Positions 7,851 through 16,946 of a stretch of 37,873 bases of DNA are shown in pieces. The first letter of the stretch is position 1. Every line of letters begins with the position of its first letter. Source of the DNA: an uncultured Acetobacteraceae bacterium (GTDB lineage: Bacteria > Pseudomonadota > Alphaproteobacteria > Acetobacterales > Acetobacteraceae); contig CAIRCM010000064.1 in the NCBI GenBank assembly GCA_903877125.1, positions 1 to 37,873 of the forward strand, in the 5' to 3' direction. The notes beneath the pieces were generated by a model that saw only the letters and a program-made list of their open reading frames with translations, was not told the origin of the DNA and searched no databases. Made by a program: the position numbers and the translations under genes.

Positions 7851-8699
7851 CTACTGTTTCACCGCCCCCGCCGTCAGCCCCGCCACGTAATGCTCGACGA
7901 AGAAGGAATAGATCACCGCCACCGGGACCGACCCCAACAGTGCCGCCGCCATGAGCTGGCCCCAGTAGAACACATCGCCCTTGACCAGTTCGGCGATCGC
8001 CCCCACCGGCACGGTCCGCACGTCGGTCTGCGTCAGGAAGATCAGCGCGTACAGAAACTCGTTCTGCGACAGCGTGAAGGCAAAGATGCCCGCCGAAATG
8101 AACCCCGGCACGCACAGGGGCAGAAACACCTTGAAAATGGTCTGCAACCGCGTCGCCCCGTCGATCCGCGCGGCATCCTCCAACTCGACCGGAACCGACC
8201 GGAAATATCCCATCAGCAGCCAGGCGCAGAACGGCACCAGCAGCGTCGGGTAGGTCAGCATCACCGATGTCAGCGTATCCCCCAGATGCAGCTGATTGAT
8301 GATATCGGCCAATGGAATGAACAGCAGCGGCTGCGGCACCAGATACGTCGCGGCGACGGCGAAGGAAATCAGCGCCGAACCCGCGAATTTCATCCGCGCC
8401 AGCGGGTAGGCGAGCATGGTGCCGAACACCAGTGATATCGCGGTCGATACCACCGCGACCAGAAACGTGTTCCAGGTCCACACGAGAAAATTCGTCTCGG
8501 TCAGCAGGTCAACATAATGCTTCAGCGTCGGATGATACACGATCATCGGCATGATCTTGCGGTTGTACAGCTCGCTGTTCGGTTTGATCGACGTCACCGC
8601 CATCCAGTAGAAGGGAAACAGCGTAAAGACCATGAACGCCCCCAGGGGAATCCACAGTTTCAGCGCCCGCAAACGCAATCCGCCCCGTTCGACGCTCAT
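7851..8699 (-). CDS. ABC transporter permease, MalG/UgpE type
   Basis: A 282-aa inner-membrane permease of a carbohydrate-type (CUT1) importer. It has six hydrophobic segments and the cytoplasmic EAA loop EDAARIDGATRLQTIFKVFLPL, the docking site for the ATPase. The ATG at 8699 overlaps the stop of the companion permease (ATGA), so the two are made together and form the heterodimeric channel. No ATPase gene follows; the next gene is the ThDP enzyme after 138 bp. CUT1 systems often share one MalK/UgpC-type ATPase encoded elsewhere. Confidence 0.93.
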   Translation of the reverse strand: MSVERGGLRLRALKLWIPLGAFMVFTLFPFYWMAVTSIKPNSELYNRKIMPMIVYHPTLKHYVDLLTETNFLVWTWNTFLVAVVSTAISLVFGTMLAYPLARMKFAGSALISFAVAATYLVPQPLLFIPLADIINQLHLGDTLTSVMLTYPTLLVPFCAWLLMGYFRSVPVELEDAARIDGATRLQTIFKVFLPLCVPGFISAGIFAFTLSQNEFLYALIFLTQTDVRTVPVGAIAELVKGDVFYWGQLMAAALLGSVPVAVIYSFFVEHYVAGLTAGAVKQ

Positions 8700-9613
8700 G
8701 ATTTGTTCGGCTTCATATAGATGGACATCGCGATGATGATCAGCGCGAGCGGCGGCAGCATCGCCAGCGCGACGGACGCACCCATGCCCAACTGGCCCCC
8801 GCCCATCGCGATGTCGAACGCGTAAGTCGCGAACAGATGCGTCGCATTCGCCGGCCCGCCACGCGTGAGCACATAGACCAGTTGGAAATCGGCGAAAGTG
8901 AATATGATCGAGAACATCGTCACGATGAAAATCACCGGCTTCAGCAGCGGCAGCGTCACGTAAATGAACCGGTGCCAGGTGCCGGCACCGTCGATCGTCG
9001 CCGCTTCGGACAAATCGGGGGAGCTCGTCGGCAACCCCGCCAGCAACGTGATCCCGTAGAACGGCAGGCCACGCCAGACATTGACGATAATCAGCGAAAT
9101 CATCGCCAGGATCGGGCTGCCCAGCCAGGACGGCCCTGGATTCGCCAAACCGAAGTATCGCAGCAGCCAGTTGATCACGCTGAACCCGGGATCGAGCATC
9201 CACATCCACGCGATCGTCGACAACACCGTCGGCACGATGAACGGCAACAGCATCAAAGCCCGTATCAAATTCTTCGCGCGAAAATCCTGGTTCATCACCA
9301 GCGCCAAACCCAGGCCGCCAATCATTTTCAGGATCGTTGCGAAAAACGTATACACGAACGTGTTGATCGTCACCCGCCAGAACACCGGATCGTGCGCATC
9401 GGCCACGAAATTCGCCAGTCCGACGAAGGTGCCGGCATGCGCGACCGGCCGGTCCTCCAGGCTCAACAAAATCCCATAGAGAAACGGATAACCGACCAGC
9501 GCGCACAGAAACAGGATCGGCGGCCCGACCATCAGCCAACTGAACACGCTCTCCCGTTCCGTCCAGCGGCGGAACGGGTGGGCTGGACGGTGTTCCACGT
9601 ACGACAAAGACAC
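8696..9613 (-). CDS. ABC transporter permease, MalF/UgpA type
   Basis: A 305-aa inner-membrane permease, partner of the MalG-type protein. After a short cytoplasmic start (MSLSYVEHRPAHPFRRWTERE) come six hydrophobic segments and the EAA loop SEAATIDGAGTWHRFIYVTLPLLKP. The start is a GTG at 9613, one base after the TGA of the binding-protein gene (TGACGTG), so translation is probably coupled. The family usually moves sugars, polyols, glycerol phosphates or related small molecules into the cell. Confidence 0.93.
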   Translation of the reverse strand: MSLSYVEHRPAHPFRRWTERESVFSWLMVGPPILFLCALVGYPFLYGILLSLEDRPVAHAGTFVGLANFVADAHDPVFWRVTINTFVYTFFATILKMIGGLGLALVMNQDFRAKNLIRALMLLPFIVPTVLSTIAWMWMLDPGFSVINWLLRYFGLANPGPSWLGSPILAMISLIIVNVWRGLPFYGITLLAGLPTSSPDLSEAATIDGAGTWHRFIYVTLPLLKPVIFIVTMFSIIFTFADFQLVYVLTRGGPANATHLFATYAFDIAMGGGQLGMGASVALAMLPPLALIIIAMSIYMKPNKS

Positions 9614-9614
9614 G

Positions 9615-10910
9615 TCAGGCGCTTTTGAAAATTTGCTTCAACTGCGCGGCAGCGTCGGCGATGACCTCCTTGGTCGATTTGCCCGCGCAAGCCTTGGCGA
9701 ACATGTCAACGACGACATACTTCGCCACGCTTTCCGACTGCGGCCGGCTGATCGGCGCCGGCCAACCCGGAAGATGCGAATTCGCCATCGAATCGCGGTA
9801 TGGAAGGTTACGCGGTTCCTTATGCCAGAAGGACGCATCGTCATACATGTGCAGGAACGGCCCATAATAGCTGTCCGCCACGTCGTACCAGCCCGCAACC
9901 TGTTTCGGGTCCATCAGCCACACCATGAAATCCTTGGCGGCCTGAACATCGGGCGTATGCGTGAAAATCCCATGCGTCCACGGATTCAGCATATGAAACC
10001 GTTCCCCGCTCGGTCCCTTCGGATTCTGCGCCTGACCGGTCGCCTTCCCAATCTCGGGAAAATCGCGCTTCGCGACGTAGAGAATGCTCTCCGCGTTATT
10101 CGTGCAGGAAATCTGCTCGGACAGAAACGCCTTGTTGTTCGATACGTCGGTCCAGCCGAGGCAATCCTCGAACATCGTCTTCTGAAAGAATTCGCGGCAG
10201 AAATCCACCGCGGCAGCGGTCTCGTGCGAATCGATCGCGACAGTCTTGCCGTCCTTGTCCACCTCGCGGGCACCGAACGACCAAAGCAGCGGATACAGCC
10301 AACCGTGGTTGTCGCCAAAGCCGTGCCCGAGCTCGAAGCCGAACGGATGGTCCTTGGCCTTCAGCTTGATCCCGGCCTCCAGCAGTTCATGCCACGTCTC
10401 GGGAAACGATTTGACCCCCACCTCCTCGAACCAGTCGGTGCGGTAATTCATCAACTGCCCGATGTTGCCGAACGGAATGGCCTTCCACTTGCCGTTGACC
10501 ACAACGGCCTCCTGCGCATTCGCATGCCATCCGCCCCCCTTCTCGCCGATCGTCTTGGCGATATCGGTCACATCGACCAGCTTTTCGTCGAACAGGAACG
10601 GCCAGTTGAACGCCATCTGCGCCATCTCGGCGCCGGTGCCGGTTTCGGCCACCGTGGTATCGCGCGTCTGGATACTGCCAACGCTGACAGTTTCGTACAC
10701 GATCTTGATGCCCGTTGCCTTCTCATAGGCCGGAGCGATGGTGTTCTTGAAATACGCATCGTAGGCCGGGATGAACGAGCTTTCGTGCATCATGGTCATC
10801 TGCTTCGGCGCCGCACTGGCCCGCGCCGCGCCCATGATGCCGCCAACGGCGGTCAGCGCCGAAATCTTCAGGATGTCGCGGCGGGATGCCGCCTGGATGA
10901 TGCTCGCCAC
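9615..10910 (-). CDS. ABC transporter substrate-binding protein (extracellular family 1, Tat signal)
   Basis: A periplasmic binding protein of about 431 aa feeding the two permeases downstream. The N-terminus has a twin-arginine export signal, SRRDILK (R10, R11), a hydrophobic stretch ISALTAVGGIMGAA and an ASA-like cleavage site. The mature part shows the pattern of family 1 solute-binding proteins (FGNIGQLMNYRTDWFEEVGV, PETWHELLEAG). I placed the start at the GTG at 10910 because AGGGAAGG lies 8 nt upstream; a GTG at 10919 is in frame but touches that ribosome site. A long hairpin precedes the gene. Tat export suggests folding before export; the ligand is unknown. Confidence 0.9.
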   Translation of the reverse strand: MASIIQAASRRDILKISALTAVGGIMGAARASAAPKQMTMMHESSFIPAYDAYFKNTIAPAYEKATGIKIVYETVSVGSIQTRDTTVAETGTGAEMAQMAFNWPFLFDEKLVDVTDIAKTIGEKGGGWHANAQEAVVVNGKWKAIPFGNIGQLMNYRTDWFEEVGVKSFPETWHELLEAGIKLKAKDHPFGFELGHGFGDNHGWLYPLLWSFGAREVDKDGKTVAIDSHETAAAVDFCREFFQKTMFEDCLGWTDVSNNKAFLSEQISCTNNAESILYVAKRDFPEIGKATGQAQNPKGPSGERFHMLNPWTHGIFTHTPDVQAAKDFMVWLMDPKQVAGWYDVADSYYGPFLHMYDDASFWHKEPRNLPYRDSMANSHLPGWPAPISRPQSESVAKYVVVDMFAKACAGKSTKEVIADAAAQLKQIFKSA

Positions 10911-10923
10911 GAAATTCACCTTC

Positions 10924-10972
10924 CCTGTCTTCCGGCCCGTCCTTTTGTTGGACGCGATTGCCGGAAAACAGG
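10924..10972 (-). promoter_or_regulatory. Long two-tier hairpin in the leader of the binding-protein gene
   Basis: In the minus-strand transcript CCUGUUUUCCGGC (from 10972) pairs with GCCGGAAGACAGG (ending at 10924): 13 pairs including one G-U. Inside it CGUCC and GGACG (10954-10950 and 10942-10938) form a second stem around a 7-nt loop. The 3' arm runs into the AGGGAAGG ribosome site, so folding could limit translation or protect the mRNA after processing from the ttuC-like gene. No U-run follows, which argues against an intrinsic terminator. Confidence 0.55.
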
Positions 10973-11006
10973 TTGGGGTCGGTTGCCTATGAAGTCAACG
11001 TCGGTT

Positions 11007-12077
11007 TCAGCCGCGCGCGACAACCTGCGCGATGGCGGTGCCCACGTCGGCGGTGCCGGCCTGCCCGCCCATATCGCGGGTTTTCGGCCCATCTTCGCGC
11101 AGCAGCGTCTCGATCGCTGCGACGATCGCATCGCCCGCTTCCTGTTCGCCCAGATGGTTCAGCATCAGCGCCGCCGACCAGATCTGACCGATCGGGTTGG
11201 CGATGAACCGCCCCGCGATATCCGGCGCCGAACCATGCACCGGCTCGAACATCGACGGGAAAACCCGCTCCGGATTGATATTCGCGCTGGCCGCGATGCC
11301 GATCGACCCCGCCAGGGCCGGCCCAAGATCGGACAGAATATCGCCGAACAAATTGGACCCAACGACGACATCGAACCAGTCGGGATGCTGTACGAAATGC
11401 GCGCACAGAATATCGATATGATACTGGTCGGTCCGGATGCTCGGATAATTCTTCGCCATCTCGGCAAACCGCTCGTCCCAATACGGCATGCTATAGATGA
11501 TGCCGTTAGACTTGGTCGCACTGGTCACGTGCTTCTTCTCGCGCGTCATCGCGAGGTCGAAGGCGTATTTCAGGATCCGATCGGTCCCCTTGCGGGTGAA
11601 AATCGCCTGCTGCGAGGCGAACTCGCGGTCCGTTCCCTCGAACATCCGCCCGCCGACGGACGAATACTCGCCCTCGGTGTTTTCCCGCACGACGTAGAAG
11701 TCGATGTCCTTTTCCGTGCGGTTGGCCAGCGGCGTGTAGACGCCAGGCATCAGCTTGCAGGGACGCACATTGGCATACTGATCGAAACCGCGCCGGATCG
11801 GAATCAGCAGCCCCCACAAGGACACATGATCCGGCACCCCCGGCCAGCCGACCGCACCCAGCAGAATCGAATCCGATTTCGCCAGTTGGTCCATACCGTC
11901 CTTCGGCATGAACACGCCGGATTCCTTGTAGGTCTCGCACGACCAGTCGTAATGCGTCAGCTCCAGGTCGAAGCCGTATTTCCGCGCCGCGGCATCGAGG
12001 ACCTTCAGGCTTTCCGGCACGGTTTCCTTGCCGATGCCATCGCCGGGCAGCACGGCGATCTTATGTTTGCGGCTCAT
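11007..12077 (-). CDS. ttuC: Tartrate / D-malate dehydrogenase (isocitrate/isopropylmalate dehydrogenase family)
   Basis: A 356-aa NAD-dependent beta-decarboxylating dehydrogenase that oxidises a 2-hydroxy acid such as tartrate or D-malate. It follows E. coli DmlA (YeaU) closely throughout: IAVLPGDGIGKE at the start, GAVGWPGVPDHVSLWG, FDQYANVRPCKLMPGV, DFYVVRENTEGEYSSVGGR, the catalytic MPYWDERF segment, the metal-binding FDVVVGSNLFGDILSDLG and FEPVHGSAPDIAG. I chose the ATG at 12077, behind a clear AAGGAG site; the longer reading is spurious. It lies 96 bp upstream of the binding-protein gene on the same strand, so it may lead the operon. Whether it prefers tartrate, D-malate or 3-isopropylmalate cannot be settled from sequence (dmlA is the alternative name). 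Confidence 0.88.
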   Translation of the reverse strand: MSRKHKIAVLPGDGIGKETVPESLKVLDAAARKYGFDLELTHYDWSCETYKESGVFMPKDGMDQLAKSDSILLGAVGWPGVPDHVSLWGLLIPIRRGFDQYANVRPCKLMPGVYTPLANRTEKDIDFYVVRENTEGEYSSVGGRMFEGTDREFASQQAIFTRKGTDRILKYAFDLAMTREKKHVTSATKSNGIIYSMPYWDERFAEMAKNYPSIRTDQYHIDILCAHFVQHPDWFDVVVGSNLFGDILSDLGPALAGSIGIAASANINPERVFPSMFEPVHGSAPDIAGRFIANPIGQIWSAALMLNHLGEQEAGDAIVAAIETLLREDGPKTRDMGGQAGTADVGTAIAQVVARG

Positions 12078-12193
12078 GGGGCGGGCTCCTTGGACAGTGG
12101 TCGTTGCCCAGGGGATAGAGGATAGGACGCGGTTGGCCAAGGGCGAACGCCTGCCAGTTCCCCGACTCGAACCTTTCGGCGCAAACTGGCGGC

Positions 12194-15100
12194 ATGAGCG
12201 TAAAGCCAGTCACCTTGCCCGTCGACACCCTGTGGGAGCGCTATACCGCCCTGCAGTCCGAACTGAAGCGGCTCCTGCGCCTGAAAGCCCTGCTGACCGC
12301 CCCGTTCACCAAAGCCGACTTCGTGACGTGCCTCCAAGCCACCGGCGGGCGCACCCCCGACGGGAAGGTCTGGCACACCACCACGGTCAACACATGGTCC
12401 GCGGAACTGCGCCAACTCGGCCTCCTGACCCCAGCCGACGCCATCCCCGCCGCGTTGGTGCACCCGATCGCCTGCGATGCCGGTGCGTCGGACGACGCAC
12501 CCGCCCTCGTCGCGGCGATCCACCGGACCTTTCCAACGCACAAGCCAAGCCCCTTCTACTACCGCCAGTTCGCGATCGACCGGGATGCGGTGCTCCGCCA
12601 CTTGCGATTGGCGGTTTACACCAACGACGCCACTGACTTCGGCGAATCCGTCGCCAACCTCGGCGCCAGCGGCTTCACCCCGGCGGAAACACTCTCTCTC
12701 CTGTTCGCCAATGTCGCGGTATCGGCCGACTGGGTGCTGACCCGATTGCCGCCCATCCAGGCACCGCTGTTGCAAGGCCAGCTGGATCGAGCCCTCGCGA
12801 TCGGCCAGGTCGATCCGAAGCTGATCGCCCACTGCCGCGCCCATCTGCGTCAGGAAGGCTTCGACACCCTGCTGACGCCGCTGACCCGCTACGACCTGCT
12901 CTCCGGACGGCTCGACCTCCTGCGCTCGGACATGCAGGCCATACCCGACACGCACCCCGACCGACGCCGTGCGCTGGAGGCATCGATCGCCTTCGTCGAA
13001 GGCCGGAACGCCGAAGCGCTGGCGTTGTACCGGGACGCGCTGAAACTGCGCCGCAAACGGATTGGACGGCGCAAGGTATTCCTGGAGGACGAGCACCGCG
13101 TCCTCTTCGTCCTGGCGATGCTGGGCGCCAACGACCCATCCTTGCACAAAGAGATTGAAAACGGCATCGAAGCCGCAATGGTCGAAGCCGATGACCTGCA
13201 GGCCCCGCCCGAATTGCTCGCGATGATCGCCTTGCTCTGGACGGTGCAAGGGCTCGACGCCAAAGCCCGCGATCTCGTGATCTCGCTTGGGGCCAAGCCC
13301 CCCCGACAGCCCCTTGGCGCGGCTTGTATCGCCCTGGCCGAATTCACCATCGATCCCGACCTCGCTCGCGGCCATCGCGACGCTTCCGCCGAATGGTTCG
13401 AAGCGCTGAAGGACACGATGCCGCTTCTCGCACGTATCCACGCCGAAATCCTGGCGGAAACCGCATCCCACCCCGGCCTATACAAGGCATGGCTGCGGCC
13501 CTTTACCGGACTGGCCTTCACCAAAATCGTGCAGACCCTGCCCCCCTGGGAACGCGCCCTGGAGAATCTGGGCATCTTCCTCGGCGGCGGCAAAACCGAA
13601 ACCGCCGAGGGCAAACCCGCCCGCCCGGCCAAGCGGCTGGTCTGGTTCCTCAACACCGACACCGAGGAAGTCTCCGTCGCCGAACAATCCGCCAAGGGCG
13701 CGGACGGCTGGACCGACGGCCGCCCGGTGGCAATGAGGCGACTTCACGAACATGACCCGAAGCTCGATTACCTGACGCCCCAGGACCACGCGGCATTGCA
13801 GGCCATCCGCAAGGAAACCTACGGCTGGAACGCCGAGGTCAGCTACGAATTCGACCACGCCAAAGCGCTGCTCGCCCTCGTGGGCCACCCCAACGTCTAC
13901 GACGCCGCCCAACGGTCCCGGCATCTGGAACTCGTATCCTACCCGGTCGAGCTGCTGGTAACCGAGGAACGCGGCAACTACCGCATCGCTTTGTCGCACG
14001 CCGCCGAGGACGCCACGACCTTCCTGGAAGCCGAGACGCCGGGCCGCTACCGCGTCATCGAATTTCCCAGAAAACTGATGGCCGTGCAGGAAATCCTCGG
14101 CGCCAAAGGTCTCACCGTCCCCAACGCCGCCCGCGACAAGCTGATCGCTCTGATCCAGCGCAACAGCCCCGCTTTGCCGATCCGCGCCGAAATCGCCGAA
14201 ATCGCCGCGCCGGGGATCGAGGGCCAGTCCGCCCCGGTGGTTCAACTCCTGCCCTTCGACAGCGGACTGAAACTGGCGCTGGTGGTCCGCCCCTTCGGCG
14301 CCCAGGGGCCAGCCTATATCGCCGGCCTCGGCGGACGGTCGGTCCTGGCCACCGTCGGCGGCGAGCAGTTGCGCGCCACCCGCGATCTCCCGCGCGAACA
14401 GGCCGAACGCGCCGCGCTGATCGAAGCCTGCCCCACGCTGCGCGACCGCGGCGGCCCGGACACCCACGAACTGGTCATGGACGACCTCGACGGCAGCCTC
14501 GAACTGCTGCTCGAACTGCGCGCCTACACCGGACCCCTGACCATCGAGTGGCCGGAAGGCCGCCCCATGCGCGTCAGCCCCGTCACCGCCGGCAACATGA
14601 AACTTCGCGTCGCCCAGGACCGCGATTGGTTCAGCGTCGACGGCACCGTCGCGCTCGACGACGAACAGGTCCTGGAAATGCGCTTCCTCCTCGACCGTCT
14701 CGACCAGATCCAAGGCCGCTTCGTGCCGCTCGGCGATGGGCGTTTCGTCGCCCTGACACGCCAGTTGCAGGCACAGCTCCAACGCCTCGCCGCCGTCTCC
14801 GAACCCAACAAAAGCGGCCGCCGCGTCCATAAGCTCGGCGCCCCCGCTTTGGACGCGGTGCTGGAGGATGCCGGCGGGGTGAAATCCGACGCCACCTGGA
14901 AGAAACACATCGCCGCCATCCGCGCCGCCGAAGGCTGGAACCCCACCTTGCCCGCCGGCCTCCAGGCCGAACTGCGCGACTATCAGGTGGAAGGTTTCGT
15001 CTGGCTGTCCCGCCTCGCCCGCTGGGGCGCCGGCGCCTGCCTCGCCGACGACATGGGCCTGGGCAAAACCGTGCAGGCCATTGCCGTCATGCTCGATCGC

Positions 15101-16342
15101 GCCGCCGAGGGCCCAATCGTCGTCGTCGCCCCAACCTCCGTCTGCCCCAACTGGGAAGCGGAAATCGCCCGCTTCGCCCCCACCCTGACCACCCACCGCC
15201 TGCCGGTCGCCGGCGACCGCGCCGCCGCGATCGCCGGCCTCGGCCCACGCGACGTGCTGGTTTGCAGCTACGGCCTGCTGCACCAGAACGCCGAGGCGCT
15301 CGGGGCAGTCGATTGGAAAATGGCCGTGCTCGACGAAGCCCAGGCCATCAAGAACGCCGACACCAAACGCGCCCAGGCCGTGCAGGGACTCCGGGCGGAA
15401 TTCCGCCTCGCGCTGACCGGCACCCCCGTCGAAAACTACCTCGACGAACTCTGGAGCCTCTTCAACTTCGTCAATCCCGGCGTCCTCGGCTCCCGCGAGG
15501 GGTTCCAAAAGCGCTTCGCCCGCCCGATCGAGCGCGACAAGGACCCGCATGCCCGCCAGGCCCTGCGATCCCTGATCCGCCCCTTCCTGCTCCGCCGAAC
15601 GAAAGCCGCCGTCCTGAGCGAACTGCCGCCGCGCACCGAACAGACGCTGAATGTGGAAATGGCCGAGTCCGAACGGGCCTTCTACGAGGCGCTGCGACAG
15701 CGCTCGCTCGAACGCATCGCCGCCCTGAACGAGCCCGCCGGACGCCGCAAAATCCAGATCCTGGCCGAGATCACCCGCCTCCGCCGCGCCTGCTGCAACC
15801 CCGCGCTGATCGACGCCGCCGCCGGCGTGGAAAGCGGCAAGCTCGCGACTTTCATGGAACTGGTCGAGGACCTTATCCGCAACCGGCACAAGGCACTGGT
15901 GTTCAGCCAGTTCGTCGGTCATCTGGAATTGGTGCGCGTCGCCCTGGACGCCCGCGGCATCGGATACGAATACCTCGACGGCAGCACACCATCCGCCGAA
16001 CGCCAGCGTTCCGTGGCCGCGTTCCAGGCCGGCAGCGCCGATCTCTTCCTGATCAGCCTCCGCGCCGGCGGCACCGGGCTCAACTTGACCGCGGCGGATT
16101 ACGTCGTCCACCTCGACCCCTGGTGGAACCCCGCCGTCGAGGACCAGGCATCCGACCGCGCGCACCGGATCGGCCAGGAGCGCCCGGTAACGATCTACCG
16201 GCTGATCATGCAGGACAGTATCGAGGAACGGATCCTCCGCCTCCACCGCGACAAGCGCGATCTGGCCTCCGAACTCCTCGACGGCACCGAAACCGCCGCT
16301 CGGCTGAGCGAGGACGAGTTGCTGGCGTTGATCCGGGGGTGA
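12194..16342 (+). CDS. SNF2-family DEAD/DEAH-box helicase with a long N-terminal extension
   Basis: A 1382-aa DNA-dependent ATPase of the Swi2/Snf2 group. The ATPase core is near residues 925-1370: Walker A DMGLGKT (about 953-959), DEAQ (about 1047-1050), LTGTPVENYLDELWSLFNF, then the second lobe with ALVFSQFVGH (about 1235), RAGGTGLNL (about 1290) and SDRAHRIGQ (about 1320). Residues 1 to about 100 look like a winged-helix (TVNTWSAELRQLGLL). Residues 100-430 are alpha-helical and repeat-like. Residues 480-900 include a segment like the bacterial SNF2-associated domain (DWFSVDGTVALDDEQVLEM). There is no SWIM zinc finger. Such proteins remodel protein-DNA complexes or RNA polymerase; the role here is unknown. 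It is transcribed divergently from the dehydrogenase gene. Confidence 0.93.
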   Translation: MSVKPVTLPVDTLWERYTALQSELKRLLRLKALLTAPFTKADFVTCLQATGGRTPDGKVWHTTTVNTWSAELRQLGLLTPADAIPAALVHPIACDAGASDDAPALVAAIHRTFPTHKPSPFYYRQFAIDRDAVLRHLRLAVYTNDATDFGESVANLGASGFTPAETLSLLFANVAVSADWVLTRLPPIQAPLLQGQLDRALAIGQVDPKLIAHCRAHLRQEGFDTLLTPLTRYDLLSGRLDLLRSDMQAIPDTHPDRRRALEASIAFVEGRNAEALALYRDALKLRRKRIGRRKVFLEDEHRVLFVLAMLGANDPSLHKEIENGIEAAMVEADDLQAPPELLAMIALLWTVQGLDAKARDLVISLGAKPPRQPLGAACIALAEFTIDPDLARGHRDASAEWFEALKDTMPLLARIHAEILAETASHPGLYKAWLRPFTGLAFTKIVQTLPPWERALENLGIFLGGGKTETAEGKPARPAKRLVWFLNTDTEEVSVAEQSAKGADGWTDGRPVAMRRLHEHDPKLDYLTPQDHAALQAIRKETYGWNAEVSYEFDHAKALLALVGHPNVYDAAQRSRHLELVSYPVELLVTEERGNYRIALSHAAEDATTFLEAETPGRYRVIEFPRKLMAVQEILGAKGLTVPNAARDKLIALIQRNSPALPIRAEIAEIAAPGIEGQSAPVVQLLPFDSGLKLALVVRPFGAQGPAYIAGLGGRSVLATVGGEQLRATRDLPREQAERAALIEACPTLRDRGGPDTHELVMDDLDGSLELLLELRAYTGPLTIEWPEGRPMRVSPVTAGNMKLRVAQDRDWFSVDGTVALDDEQVLEMRFLLDRLDQIQGRFVPLGDGRFVALTRQLQAQLQRLAAVSEPNKSGRRVHKLGAPALDAVLEDAGGVKSDATWKKHIAAIRAAEGWNPTLPAGLQAELRDYQVEGFVWLSRLARWGAGACLADDMGLGKTVQAIAVMLDRAAEGPIVVVAPTSVCPNWEAEIARFAPTLTTHRLPVAGDRAAAIAGLGPRDVLVCSYGLLHQNAEALGAVDWKMAVLDEAQAIKNADTKRAQAVQGLRAEFRLALTGTPVENYLDELWSLFNFVNPGVLGSREGFQKRFARPIERDKDPHARQALRSLIRPFLLRRTKAAVLSELPPRTEQTLNVEMAESERAFYEALRQRSLERIAALNEPAGRRKIQILAEITRLRRACCNPALIDAAAGVESGKLATFMELVEDLIRNRHKALVFSQFVGHLELVRVALDARGIGYEYLDGSTPSAERQRSVAAFQAGSADLFLISLRAGGTGLNLTAADYVVHLDPWWNPAVEDQASDRAHRIGQERPVTIYRLIMQDSIEERILRLHRDKRDLASELLDGTETAARLSEDELLALIRG

Positions 16343-16386
16343 GGAAAGCCGTGCCGATCGAGCGTGGCGATGCTAGAATCCCAGGC

Positions 16387-16938
16387 ATGAGTTCCACCCT
16401 TCGCAAGCCAATGACCGTGCCGGCGTTCCTCGCCTGGGAGGAACGGCAGGAACTGCGATACGAATTCGACGGGTTCGACCCCGTAGCGATGACCGGCGGA
16501 ACCGCGGCATACGACCGGATCACGTTCAACCTTCGGAAGGCCCTGGAAGCCGGGCTGGCGGGCAAACCCTTTCAGCCCAGCGGACCGAGCTTGAAAATCG
16601 TCGCCGACGGCCATGTCCGGTATCCCGACGTCGTCGTTGTCCGCGGTCCGGTCCCGCCTACCGCGACGGTGCGGGACTACCCCGTTGTCGTGTTCGAGGT
16701 TCTCAGCGACAGCACCGGATCGGTTGATCTGTTCGACAAGAACCGTGAATACCGGGCAACACTATCGATTCTACGCTACGTGGTGCTGCAACAGACCCGA
16801 GCGGCGGCGGTCGCGTTCGCACGCCGGGGCGATGATTGGCTGACGGAAATCGTTGCCGGCGACGATGCCGTTTTGCGGCTGCCGGAAATCGGCATCGAAG
16901 TGCCGTTGGCAGCATGTTACGCCAATCTGGATTTGTGA
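16387..16938 (+). CDS. Uma2-family (DUF820) putative endonuclease
   Basis: A 183-aa protein of the Uma2 family, which has a PD-(D/E)xK nuclease fold. Visible features are the N-terminal MTVPAFLAWEERQELRYEFDG, the core YPDVVVVRG with the catalytic aspartate, VVFEVLSDST with the acidic residue on the next strand, and the DKNREYR lysine region. Family members occur in many copies in cyanobacteria and some alphaproteobacteria; their biological role is unsettled. The ATG at 16387 lies 44 nt after the helicase stop, and GCTAGAAT just upstream may be a -10 box. It sits between the helicase and a toxin-antitoxin pair. Confidence 0.85.
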   Translation: MSSTLRKPMTVPAFLAWEERQELRYEFDGFDPVAMTGGTAAYDRITFNLRKALEAGLAGKPFQPSGPSLKIVADGHVRYPDVVVVRGPVPPTATVRDYPVVVFEVLSDSTGSVDLFDKNREYRATLSILRYVVLQQTRAAAVAFARRGDDWLTEIVAGDDAVLRLPEIGIEVPLAACYANLDL

Positions 16939-16946
16939 CGGCCAGA

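Noticed and set aside
13478-16246. A 922-codon open frame antisense to the SNF2 helicase gene
   Set aside because: Long antisense frames are expected opposite high-GC coding sequence. The translation is compositionally odd and has no family motifs, while the sense strand has all helicase motifs.
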